This document shows positions 45,154-57,053 of a stretch of DNA of 64,000 bases, piece after piece (positions within the stretch are counted from its first letter, which is position 1; each line of letters begins with the position of its first letter). Location: the NCBI RefSeq assembly GCF_000002995.4, contig NW_025062477.1, positions 5,304,649-5,368,648 on the forward strand, in the 5' to 3' direction. The stretch comes from Brugia malayi. Its lineage: Eukaryota; Nematoda; Chromadorea; Rhabditida; Onchocercidae. The position numbers and the translations under genes were made by a program. The notes below the pieces were generated by a model. The model searched no databases. It was not told the origin of the DNA and saw only the letters and a program-made list of their open reading frames with translations.

Positions 45154-45200
45154 AAAAAAGGAATAATTTGAGAGCATTTCTCTTAAATTATTCCTTTTTT
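45154..45200. repeat. Inverted repeat with 16-bp arms and an inner stem
   Basis: AAAAAAGGAATAATTT at 45,154-45,169 is mirrored by AAATTATTCCTTTTTT at 45,185-45,200; the loop has a further GAGA/TCTC pairing. It could fold into a stem of about 20 pairs as DNA or RNA. No mature small RNA can be inferred. Confidence 0.6.
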
Positions 45201-46944
45201 TTAAAAAAAAAAAATCATTACTTAAAAATATGAATAAAAATTAAATATATTTGGGAATAAAGATTTCCTAATTTTAAATCTGACAATTTTACAACAAATA
45301 CAACAAAACACTTTTCTGTAGACGGATAACTTAACACTTGAGTGATTACAAAATGCAAAAGAGTATTTTAATGAAAGGAAAGAACTGAAATGACTAAAAC
45401 TCATTAGCATAATTTGTTTACCGACATTTTCCTCCTTCATTTTATCCATCAATTCTTATTTTCTATTTTGTATTTAAAAAAAAAAAAAACGCAAAAAAAA
45501 AAACGCAAAAAAAGCATAAGGAATATGCTACCAATATGATTAAACATTTTAACAAACTCTTTTAAAAATAAAAGAAAAAATTAAGAAACTGATTATGACT
45601 TTAAAATCATTTCATCTTCCAGTCTATTTTATCAGAATGCTATTTCAAAAATGCTCTCAATGCTTTCCAAACTGAGTGAAATGTAGTGAAAGAAAATTTG
45701 ATTAAGCTTTTAGCTCATTGTTTCGGTTTTTCTGATGGGCTCAATGTTTCACTTCGATTTCTTGGAAAATATTCAAAAATAGAAGTTAAATTCTGCATTC
45801 AATTAATTCTATCTCATATTAGTAAGCTAAATTTCGAATTAATTTAATAGTCCTGAGAGCTCCCATGTGAGATATCATAATGTTCATTTGTTATAGAAAT
45901 TTGCGCTAAATATACTAATTACACTTGGGATGATAATAAATAAATTTCAAAAGTTTTAACTACCATTTAAAAAAAGTTGTAAAATCTCTTTTCTCTTTTC
46001 TTTTTAATCAAAATATTGTTTTTTTTTTTTTTTTGAATAAAGTGTTATCAGATATGTTTAGGATTAAACTTACTTACTTTTGCTATAAATTCATCATCAT
46101 TAAATAAGCATTTTTTCCTTTCATTTAGTCTATGAATTTTTTTTATTTCTTTTCTGGGCATTATACTTTGTAGCGTTTTTTTTTTTCTTTTTTTTTTTCT
46201 TTTTTAAAAATCAATTCTAACTTAATTGACACTGAATAATGTGCCAAGAGTACTTATTTTAAACTAAACTGACTTTAATGCAATTACACTTCTCTAGAAA
46301 TCAGAAAGTTTAGACTGTTCATGTGATGCAGTCATTAGTAAAATATTTTTATCCTTTCTTCTTTTCTCTTTTTATTTCATATTTTGAAATTTGAATTTAA
46401 GTTAATGAATTGCAAAAGAAAGAAAATTTTTATTAAACATGCATTTTAATGTATAGCAATGATTCAAAAATACATTTAAAGTAAATCATAAATGATTTTC
46501 TTTTACTTTTTGATTACTCTTTTTCACTTATTTGAAATTAACCAGGCTCCAAAATAAAAAAAAAAAAAAAAAATGAAATTCTAATTGTCATCATAAATTT
46601 GTTTTATTAATAATTATCATTAATCATATGCAAATTACAAATGCTAAAGATAACTGTAAATACTTAAATTTTACATCTACGATTTGTCATACTTTTAATT
46701 TAATCAGTTTTGTTCGCAGTTTCTTTTTTTTTTTTTTTTTTTTTTTAATTTTTATTTCTATTTTAATTTTCATTTGAATTTTGATGAACAAAAAAGAAAA
46801 AAATAGTTTTTTTTTTCTTTTCTTTCAAATAGAATTAGATAGAATTAAATGGATGAAATTAATAAATTGAATAAGAATTGATAAATTTGAATAGGAATAG
46901 GTCAAAATATAATACAAAATGATAAATTGGTTGACTCAATTTAC

Positions 46945-47026
46945 CAATTGATAATCCACTTTTAACTACAGCATACTTTCCTTTACGTAAATGAAGCACT
47001 TGTGACGCTTTCTGCAATGACGCAAT
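46945..47026 (-). other. Isolated candidate coding exon
   Basis: 82 bases between a TTATTCAG acceptor and a GTAAAT donor, reading ASLQKASQVLHLRKGKYAVV and KSGLSI. It is protein-like and less AT-rich than its flanks. A possible next exon at about 45,420-45,448 (LMDKMKEENV) matches in phase but its acceptor is weak. No start or end was found. It may be part of a minus-strand gene with long introns or a decayed exon. Confidence 0.3.
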
Positions 47027-48601
47027 CTGAATAATATCTATCACAAGACGAAATGTATAGATTTTAGAGGAAAGAAGTAAATAACTTTCTTAACTTAACT
47101 GATGAATGAATTGCATTCTCTAAAAATTTGTATTATTGAGAAGAATTTTCATCTTTTTTTTTAATCATATTTGAACTATTATGGTCAAATATTATATATT
47201 TGTTTTGATTATTGTATCATTTCACTTATGATTGTTTGTGGAAAAATAAAATACTAACACTAAAATTAGTTTTTGTTTAATTTTAATACTAACATTACTA
47301 ATAATTTTAGATTGGCATGTAGATTTTATTTTATTATTATTATTATTATTTAAAAAGTATTATTTTTTCCCTGCATTATTTTCATCTTTCTCACATATTT
47401 ATTAGTATTCATTATTAATTAAATAAAAAACTAGTAATGTTTAAAAATTGATAGATTTATTAAAAATTTATTGATCAAAAATGTTGATAATTTTTTTTAT
47501 TCTGTTGAAAAAAACTAATTCGTTACTTTATTAAGTTTTAAATGTTAAATTCTATTTTTAACTCATCAAATCTTCAACATATTTCTTTTTGCAATTTTGT
47601 TTTTTTTTTTTCTTTTTGGTTTTCAAATTTTATACAAGTTTTTCTATTAATTTGCAAATTTTTATATCAAAACTTGTTGTTGATCATTAGAAAGATTGGT
47701 GGAACAATAAGACTTAAAAAAATTAAACATTTTTTATTGCTATAAAAAGTAGTATCGGATAGATGTGTAATAATTATTGTGGAAAATATGCCAATGTCGA
47801 AATAATTAAGAAGTAAGAGAATTTAATAGATAAATTAATTAATTCAAGGTTAGAGAAATAAGTGAGTGAAATATTATTATGTAAATAACAATTACTTGAA
47901 TGAATGAAATATTTTGTAATTAATTTATATATTTTATGTTAATGATTTAAATATTTTATAATTAATTTTTTTCTGTGTTTTTTTAAAAAAAAAAAAAAAA
48001 AAAGGAAAGAAGAATCTTTAATGAAACATTCAAGAAATAAAACAAAACAAACTTACAAATTGTAAGCAATCATTTTTATTGTATAGAATATTCATAAGTT
48101 AATTTTCTGTAATTTAAATTACTTTTCAAACAATTACTTTAATTTTATTGTATTGTTTCCACAAGCGATAAAAAATATTTTTCACTTACAAATATTAATC
48201 ACTAACTTATTGAAAAAAAAAATTTTCCGAAAATTAACTAAAATATTTCAAAAAAAAAAAAAATTTTTAGAAAAGGGAGGAGAGGAAGAGAGAAGGATAG
48301 TATAAGGCTTAAGCCAGAAGTTATTGGCTGATTACATTTATGGGCAAATATATTTCATACATTTAACATTTTGCTAGAATAGTTTCTTTCGTCTCATTTA
48401 TTATTATATATACAATATATTATTTGTTTTCTTAGTCTAATTTTTCTCTTTTTTTTTACTTTAATTTTCATTTTATAAATTATTTCTGTTTTCATATTAA
48501 TTTTTATTAATTATAAAAATTTGTTACAGTTAAGCTATTATACTAATTTATTACAGTTATACTAATTATACTAACAATAACAAGCGTAGACATAAATTCC
48601 T

Positions 48602-51600
48602 ATGAAATACAATTATGCATTCATTCATTTCTTACTATTACAACTACTTTCGTATTCCAATGCGATAGCTTATCATTTATCATCAGATGATAACTTCAAA
48701 TGGTTATCACCGTTTGATAATCGTAGTAAGTTAGCAGCATTATGCACTCAAAATAATCGACAATTAGTTATGCATCGTTCTGGGATAACATTGGTATGTA
48801 TTTTATCAATTGATAAATATGAATTACAAGTAAATAATTTATTAGCTAAAAAAAAAACAAAAATAAAAAAGTTTTAATTCTAAAATATCGAAAAGAAAAT
48901 AGTGTAACTGATATGAATTTTACTGTAAATTAATTAAATAACAGTTTAATTAGTGAAAAAAAATGAATGAATTAAATGCAATGTGAATTCAATTATTTCA
49001 ATTATATGACAAAATTTTGAATTATAAAAATTAAATCACTTATAGTAATTTATTATAGCTTTATCGTTTATTTCAACATGATGCGTTATGTTCACCTGAA
49101 ATTGAGCGTTACGTACCGTCACGTCATATTTCTTTGGTATGGTTTATGCAGGCGTTGCAATACTGTGAAGTGAATCACGTTTTAAATTGGAAGAGACCTG
49201 AAATTCATTATAATCGAACATTTCAAGTATTAATTACACGAGCTGCCTTTGCATTGGTAAATATTAGATAAGTGATTAGTTAGTTTGAAGTTGAAAAGAT
49301 GTTATCAAAAAAATTTAAAAAAAAAAAAGAACTTGAACATTACTTAAACTTTTAAATTTGAAAAGTATATTTTATATATTTTAAACTTTTAAATTTATTT
49401 TAAACAAATTTTTCATAAAATATCAACAATGTCTAAGTTTTTGTTTAAAAGATTACAGTTTGAAATAATTTTATTTAAAGCAATAATAAATTCACAAAAA
49501 ATATTTTCAATCAATTTAAAAAAATTAAATTTGAGCACAATTTTTTCAAATGCCCTGAATTTAAACTTCGAAAAAATTTTCAAAATGTTATTAGAAATGA
49601 AATTTTTTTCATGATCAAATTATATTGGAATTAATTTAATTAATCTGATAGCTATCATCTTCATTTTCAGGTATGTCAAGAAATTAATGATATAAATCTT
49701 TATGGATTAATGAAATATGCAGATTTGTTTCGAATTCTTTTCGAAGATAACAATACAGATCGCAGGTAACAAGTGACCTTAAGAATTATCAGTTATCAAT
49801 CAAATTTGATAACAAGTCATAATTTATCATTTGATAATATGTGAAAGCGACTGGTATAACTATTTTTGACTTTTTTCTAATATCTTAATGTACGCTTTAA
49901 ATTATTACTCACTCTTGATTATCATCGGTATCTCTTATCAGTGCTTGTTTTACCTAAGCTTGTAAAAGTTAATATTTAATATTGATAACAAATGATAAGA
50001 AAAATTCATCTAACAAATTTTATTACTTGAAGAATCATCTGTCAACAAATACAGAACACAAATAACGATTTATTTCAACGTTGCCTTGCAGACAAACCAA
50101 ATAATAAGCTATATCTTCTGAATAAAGTATTTTAACATTCTTTCATTTTTTTTTTCTTGAAAAAGTAATTTTGTTTTAAAAATTTTCTTTTATTTCAAAA
50201 TAATGTCTTTTTGTTTTGTTTAATTCGTTTTTTTCTTCTTCATTCATTTATAATTCAAATAAAGTTAATTTTAAATATTTCGTTGAAAAAAAAAAAAAAA
50301 TTTCAGATGTGTTCTGGAAATTCAACGTTGCGATTAATTAAAATGAATGTGCTTTTTCAACGGTTTGCCAGAAATTGTCATACGTTGCATGATTTTGTCA
50401 TTAATATGCTACCAAAATATTCATCATTTGGTGAAGCACTCTCAAATGATATATACTTTATGAATTTATTAAGGTTAAAATTACTAATTAATCAAATTAA
50501 CTACTACAAATAATTCTATATATTACTTTTAGTCAAATAATTTGATAAAAATCAAATTATTCAAGATACAGTTAATCATATGATATTAATAACTGCAAAA
50601 AAAAAAAAAAAATCTATGCTAAATATTATTTATGAAATTCTTTAAAAAAAATATATAAAAAGTATTTTTTTAAAAAATAATTTATTATCAATTTTTAATC
50701 AAATGAATATTCTTTTCAGCAATTATCTCATATCAACAATTAATCGTGCTAGTCCATTGCTAGAGATTGTTTTGAAAACACGCCTTCATCTTCAACTTTT
50801 TAGCATTACAGCTGTTAAATTGCAACGTGAACTGGACAAAGCTAACATGTTAACATTTATTAGTTATTAAACTACTTAAAAATTATTCATTAGCATAAAA
50901 TTTGATATAAAAATTTTCAAAAATTATAATGAAATAATTTTATTCTTCTTTTTCCTTAAATTCCATTTGCTTTTTTTTTTTTTTTTTTATTTATTGTTAA
51001 ATTTCATTTAGAATTGTTTAGCATTAATTTTATATCCTTTCCTTTGTAAAATTTCATACAATATGTGAAAAAAAAATGTATATGTATGTGTAAATCAAAA
51101 TTAATTACTAGGTGAAAATTTTATAAGAAAATGCAATTTTGAAACTAAGGAATTTATAAATTTAAATTATAATCTTTGAGTATTTAAAAATAGTGTGTTT
51201 TTTTTTCTTTTTTTCTTTTTGCAAATTAATAATTAAAGATTTAAAACAAAAGAGATGTGTGGAATGATGAAATTAGGTGTATTCAACAACGAGAAGAGGA
51301 ACAATATATTTTGGAAAGCAGTATTGATAATAGCAGTAGAAATGGTTTTATTTATGATAATAACGAGAATGATAATGATAAATTCAATTATTGTTCATAT
51401 GAAGGAAATCTGTTTGTCAGTGCACAGACAAATGCAGAAATTAGGTAATTATTTATTGATATTTGAAATGATTTAAAAATTCATATGAAATCATGAAAAG
51501 TAATAATAATTATTTTTTATTTATTTCTTTTTTTTTTGATAGCGTATAATTTATTTTATGGTTAACAGCAAAAACAATGACAAAAATTTTTCTGTTAAAA

Positions 51601-54600
51601 AAAAGTAAAAGTATTAGTTAATTCAACAGAAGAAGAAAGAATTTTTTTTAATGGTAAATTTCAAGTTTTATTAAAAAAAGTATTTTATTACAATTTTATT
51701 GCTAATATTAATTTAAATTTTCCATAACAATATTATTTAATTTTTTTTTTCTTTTTTTAATTTATATATTGAAATTTTTAATTATTACAGAACAATTGCA
51801 CGATTTGCTGAAATTGGTATTTATACAGAAACATTTCTTTTATTATTAGTACTAATTATTACTATAATATTATTATTATTATTATGGAAATCATATAAAC
51901 ATTTATCAACAGCAATGGTGCTATTCATATTTAATATCATTTTTTCCAATTCATTATTTATCATATCATTTGTTTTCTTACTTTCTCAAACAGTCAGTGA
52001 TAAAGCATCTAAAGCACTAAGTGATATGGTATCGTTTTCTTTTTTAATTAATTAATTATATTTTAAAAAACTTTAGAAAAACAAAATGAGTAAAATAATA
52101 AAAAAAAAAGGAAATAGTTTCTCTGTTGTTTAACAAGAGACAAAAAAGAAAGAAAAAACAATTAAAATAGAGAATAATGGAAAAAATAAGTGAATAAAAA
52201 CGATAAATAATATCAACTACTACTTTTATTACTATTAATTACTATTATTAATATTATTATTATTAATTATTAGCGTTATCATTACTGTTGGTTATAATTA
52301 GCATTACAATTTCTTTTAAATTATTTCATTTCTTTCTTTTTTTCGTTATTGTTTATTGTTATTTCAACTTAAAATTGCAAATAATTTATTTGCAAGGGTT
52401 CGCATAATTTAATTACAAATTTGCTTCGTTTTCCAAAAAAATTATTTTTTATTTTTTGCATTAAAATTGTCATTAAATAAAAAAAAAAGAAAATATGTCA
52501 GATATTTTTTTTTCTAAATTGTCAGAGAACGATATTATGTAACATTTTGCATTCGATAAAAATAGATTAGTGCTCAATAGTGAAAGAACTTATTTAAATT
52601 ATTATTTAAATCTCTTTTTAGCCATAATTTGTTTTTTCTACTAATTTTTCCTATTCAAAAAATATAAAATATTATTTATACTTAATAAGTTATAAGGAAA
52701 AATACAGAACGATTTTAATGTATTTAGAATAAAATAATTTTATAAATTCATCTCTAAATAATAATTATGTCATAATCAAAATATTATTTAGAAGATTACA
52801 GCAAATTCTTTTAAACTTTAAAAAAAAAAAAAATAGCAAAAAGAAGTATTTATAACAATTGTGGAAATTTAGCAAAAATGTGTTTGTAGTTTCATTTATA
52901 ATTATTTGATTAATTTATATAATTTAGATTTTCTCTTCTTTTTCCTTTTTCTTTTTTAGGATTTTGATGGAACAATTCCAGCATCACTGGTTATAACTGA
53001 AGCATTAAATGCAAATTTATTTGAAACAAATAAATTCATTCAACAAATGATTCAAGAAACGCTTTATTCATTGGCACAAAATGGTTCTCTTCTTGGCCTT
53101 ACTAATTTACTTGTTCTTGTATTAGTAAGTATTTTGCTTTTTGCAGTAGTGAGAAAAGAAAAAGAAAAAATAACGATTAGATTAATTTTTGTTAAATTAA
53201 ATTTAAAAAGAAGCATCAAACTGTCAAATTAATTTCAAATACTTCTTGAATTTCACACTGCTAAACTAATCAAAATAAATATATATACATATATATAAAG
53301 ATTCAAAAAAACACTATTAACAGTAATTATGGTTGTCAAAAATAATAAAGAATTAGATTTTTTTTTTTTTTTTCATTTCAATATCATTTCAAAAAATGCA
53401 GTAATGTAGCAATAATACCACTATAAAATTTGCATTATAAACAATTGTACAGTAAAAAAATATGAAATAATAAGTAGAAAACATGATTCTTATAGTATTA
53501 AATAGAAATCACGATTATTACGATAGAAATGGATATGAATTGCGGCTATTGTAATAGTAACAAATGAGAATCATGATTATTATGATAATAATAAGCAGTA
53601 ATCATGATTGCCGTGATAGTAATAAACGGAAATCATGATTGTTACGATAATAATAAGTAGATATCATAACTACCACTACCGTGATAGTAATAAGTAGAAC
53701 TCACGATTATTATGGTAGTAATGAATGAAAATCACGATCACTATGACATTAACAAATAAGAATCATGATTGTTATGATAGTAATAAATGGAAATCACGAT
53801 AATTATAACATTAGTAAATAAGAATAATGAATGCTATTTAGGTTGTTATTAATCGTTCAATGGCCGGTAAATCAATACGACTGTCACGGAAATGTGTAAT
53901 TTCAATTTTTTCACTTGTTTGGATATTTTTATTCATCACGCATCTGTTATTTTCATCTCTGCAACTTACAGCAGTTCATTTCATCGGTCAAATGTTCAAC
54001 ACGTTGAAGACACGTCGACGTGATGTTCAGTGTAATGAAATAAGGTTTAATTTTTGGATGAAACAGTGAAATTTATAGTTGCTAGAATAATTGGATCGAA
54101 ATAATAATAATAATAATTTTTGAAATTAATATAAATCACTCATTCATTATCATTATGTTATGTAAAATATTTGAAATCTATGCGAAATTAATTAATAAAA
54201 TATTGACCATCAACATAAAAAATAATTATTTGATAATTCTTATTTAAATTGATTCTTTTGCATTTATAATAATAATTTGTAAAAAGAATATAACTTACTC
54301 ATTAATAGTATTGGTAATATTTGTTTTGAATTTATCAAAATAACTCAAATGAGAATTATAAAATAAATTTTTGTTTATCAAAATTAAATAAATTCTTGAA
54401 TTGTATAACATTAATTTTAGTTTGATGTTAGCAGATTACAATATTTTTGGTGATCTTTGTGATCGAATTTCACCATTTTACGATTTTGGCGTTTATTTAT
54501 TACGTGGTCATACACTATTTACGTTAACTTTCCTCATAATAGCATTGATAATATTTGTTGTGACAGTTTGCCATCATCGCAACGTACGTCGACAAAACAA

Positions 54601-56235
54601 CGTATTAAGCGGAGAAACACGGTTCATTTAACATTAAATTGCTAGATTGTTTAATCCTTTTACTAGAATAATGATTTTTTTTTTTCGATGAATTTTATAA
54701 ATTTCGTTAATTTTCATTGATCGAATTATTCTATCAATTTAAGTAAATTCAAAAAAAAAAAAAGATTGCTAGATTTTTAAAATTTCTTCATTGAAAAAAA
54801 ATTTCTTAATTTAATTAATATTACAATTAACAATAAAAATTTTATTTCTTGTTTTATTTTTACTGTCCTTTTTTTTTTTAAATAAAAATATTTTTAGTGA
54901 ATGTAAACCACAACGTCGACGTGAAATGCTCTTTAACACACTTCTCCTATCCATTTGCGCATATTTTTTCTCAATTGCTGGTCAATCATTTGTTGAAATA
55001 GCTGTTTTCTGGGCGGAAAATCGTGAAGATGCAACGGAATGGGCTCGTTGGTTTCAATTAGCAAGAATTACCGCATTTGTTGACCCACTTTTCAATCCGT
55101 TATTGGTTATATTAAGGATACCAACATTAAGTGCTAAGGTAAAATTAATTTACATAATCTGAAAATATTTCATTAAGATATCAGTGATCTTTTTTTCTTT
55201 TTTTTATTGCTTAAAATGAATAAAATTGTAATTTTGAATTTATGCTGAAAATTTATTTAAAAAATGATAAAAAAGAAACGAAATATCAAATTTTTAAATT
55301 GTTTTTGATGCAATTAATGATAGAATATATTTTAAACTGTTAAGCATTTCTTTTTCATTTCTTTCCTTCTCCCCCTCTCTTTCCCTCTCTCTCTCTCCTA
55401 TTTATCGCATTTCTTTGCAATAGATTTTTTGTAAAATTTTCAAAACAAATTTAAATTTGCTTAGTCAAAACATTACATTTTTAGTTACGGTGGATTGGTC
55501 GTTATATTACCAATGTGACATTATTATTTTGTTGTCATAAAAGAGCCAAGAAAAGAAAGCCAAAGCCAAAACGAATATTAGGATCCGCTACCGGGGTGTC
55601 CTCAACTAGTCCTCATAGTATACATTCCGATGATTTCTTTTCCAAGGTTTTTTTGAATTTTTTTTCTTATCAATCCTAATTATTACCTATCATTTAACAT
55701 ATTAGAAATGCATAATATTAATATTATCATATTTCTTTTTCAATTATAATCTAATTTAAAAAATTATTAAACAATAAAAATTTGAACAAATTACTAAAAA
55801 TCAAAATTTTTGCATTAATTGGAATTTAAATAGCTAACAACTTTTGAGTAAATTTGCAGGAAGAAAAATCGTAACTTTCTTTCTTTTAAAATTGTCTGCT
55901 CAAAATTTAACTTTCTTTTTCTACTTTTATGTTTTTTGATTGCTTAATTTATCAATTTTATCAGTAATTTATCAGTGAAATATTTTATAATTTATAATAA
56001 GATATATACCTTCGTTTATTTTTTAAACTTTAAATGCTACTTTTTTCTCCTAAATTAAAACTTTTTTGCTTAATTTCTTATCACTTCTTTTTTTCTTAAA
56101 TTTTATTTCCAGTTATTATGCCATCGAAATTTTCCATCGAAATTATCATCAACATATCGTCGCAGTAATAGTGGTACTATTGTTGGTAATAGATTTCATG
56201 CAAGAGCACTTAATTTTGTCCTTCAAGATTTATAG
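48602..56235 (+). CDS. Seven-transmembrane (rhodopsin-like) receptor with a long ectodomain
   Basis: Thirteen exons, about 760 aa: 48,602-48,793; 49,059-49,256; 49,671-49,765; 50,307-50,473; 50,720-50,826; 51,255-51,444; 51,791-52,028; 52,960-53,124; 53,842-54,044; 54,421-54,621; 54,898-55,138; 55,485-55,646; 56,113-56,235 (TAG). A signal peptide (MKYNYAFIHFLLLQLLSYSN) leads an ectodomain of about 320 residues with scattered Cys and N-glycosylation sites (NRS, NRT, NNT, NSS). TM1 is TETFLLLLVLIITIILLLLL; TM3 ends in VVINRSMAG where class A receptors have DRY; TM7 reads ITAFVDPLFNPLLVILRIP, like the NPxxY motif. A basic tail (RAKKRKPKPKRILGS) and a Ser-rich end follow. Exons 3 and 4 disagree in phase (2 versus 0), so a small exon in 49,766-50,306 is probably missing. 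The exon 5/6 sites are also weak. The ligand is unknown; I cannot place it in a named receptor class. Confidence 0.75.
53468..53825. repeat. Intronic minisatellite, roughly 31-34-bp units with ATCATGAT/ATCACGAT cores
   Basis: About ten degenerate units of the form AAATCATGATT(A/G)TTATGAT followed by AGTAATAAATGG-like spacers, inside an intron of the 7TM receptor gene and ending just before the exon at 53,842. Each unit holds a small palindrome (ATCATGAT or a one-base variant). Confidence 0.85.
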
Positions 56236-56326
56236 AATAATTAGTAAATTTTAATTTAAATATTTTTGTTCGATACTATTTGTTTGAATGTTTTTTATTA
56301 ATTTATTTAATTTATGTAAAAAACGA

Positions 56327-56332
56327 AATAAA
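56327..56332 (+). terminator. Polyadenylation signal of the 7TM receptor gene
   Basis: AATAAA 92 bases after the TAG stop, a suitable distance for the receptor transcript and about 720 bases before the next gene on the same strand. Confidence 0.5.
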
Positions 56333-57053
56333 GAACAATTTGTGCTTATAATTTATCATAGGAATATTTGATTGATCGCAACAGATTAGCCAATATTATT
56401 TTTATTATTTAACGAAATACCTTCTAGAATAAAAGTTCATTTCTTTTTTAAATGTTCTTTATTTAATTCTTATATGTTTTTTTTTTTCGTTTTTTTTTTT
56501 TTTTTAATTAATGCTAAAGATATTAAACCTTTAATTTAATTTAAATAAATAATAAATCATTTCGAAAAAAAATATTGGATAAAGTTTAATTAAATATGAA
56601 ATACCGTCATCATTTTATATTCTAAAATCAGACTGACAGGTTGTTATTCTCAAAAACTGTCATGAATTGGTAATTTAGTTAAATCTTTATCAATTTTCTG
56701 TCCTTTACGTACATCTACTGATATTTTTAATTTCAGTTTATAAAATATTTTAATTTTCAGATCTTTCGTAATTCTAACTTATTTTAACTTAGAAACAATC
56801 AAAATTTGAAATGGTAGCAGCTAATTGTAATGAATACAAATTGAATATAATTGCTAATTGATCATAAAATTAATAATCAATAATTTAGTCAAAATTAACA
56901 AGAAAATAATTTTGTTATTATCTTTGCATACTTCCATTAATCAAATATATGCATTAAAATTATTCGCTATCACAAATATCATTGATTGATTAACAGTATA
57001 TTAAAATTAAAATTAATATCTGTCATTGCATTTGTTGCAGTGAATTGAACGAT

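Larger units (their letters stand above)
43407..48601. other. Long AT-rich gene-poor region
   Basis: About 5.2 kb with many homopolymer runs, a TTTA-rich stretch (44,520-44,690), a hairpin (45,154-45,200) and one splice-bounded candidate exon on the minus strand (46,945-47,026). No complete gene could be built. It may include the promoter of the 7TM receptor gene that starts at 48,602. Confidence 0.5.

Noticed and set aside
53468..53825. CRISPR-like array
   Set aside because: The units are degenerate and contiguous without unique spacers, and they lie in an intron of a eukaryotic gene.
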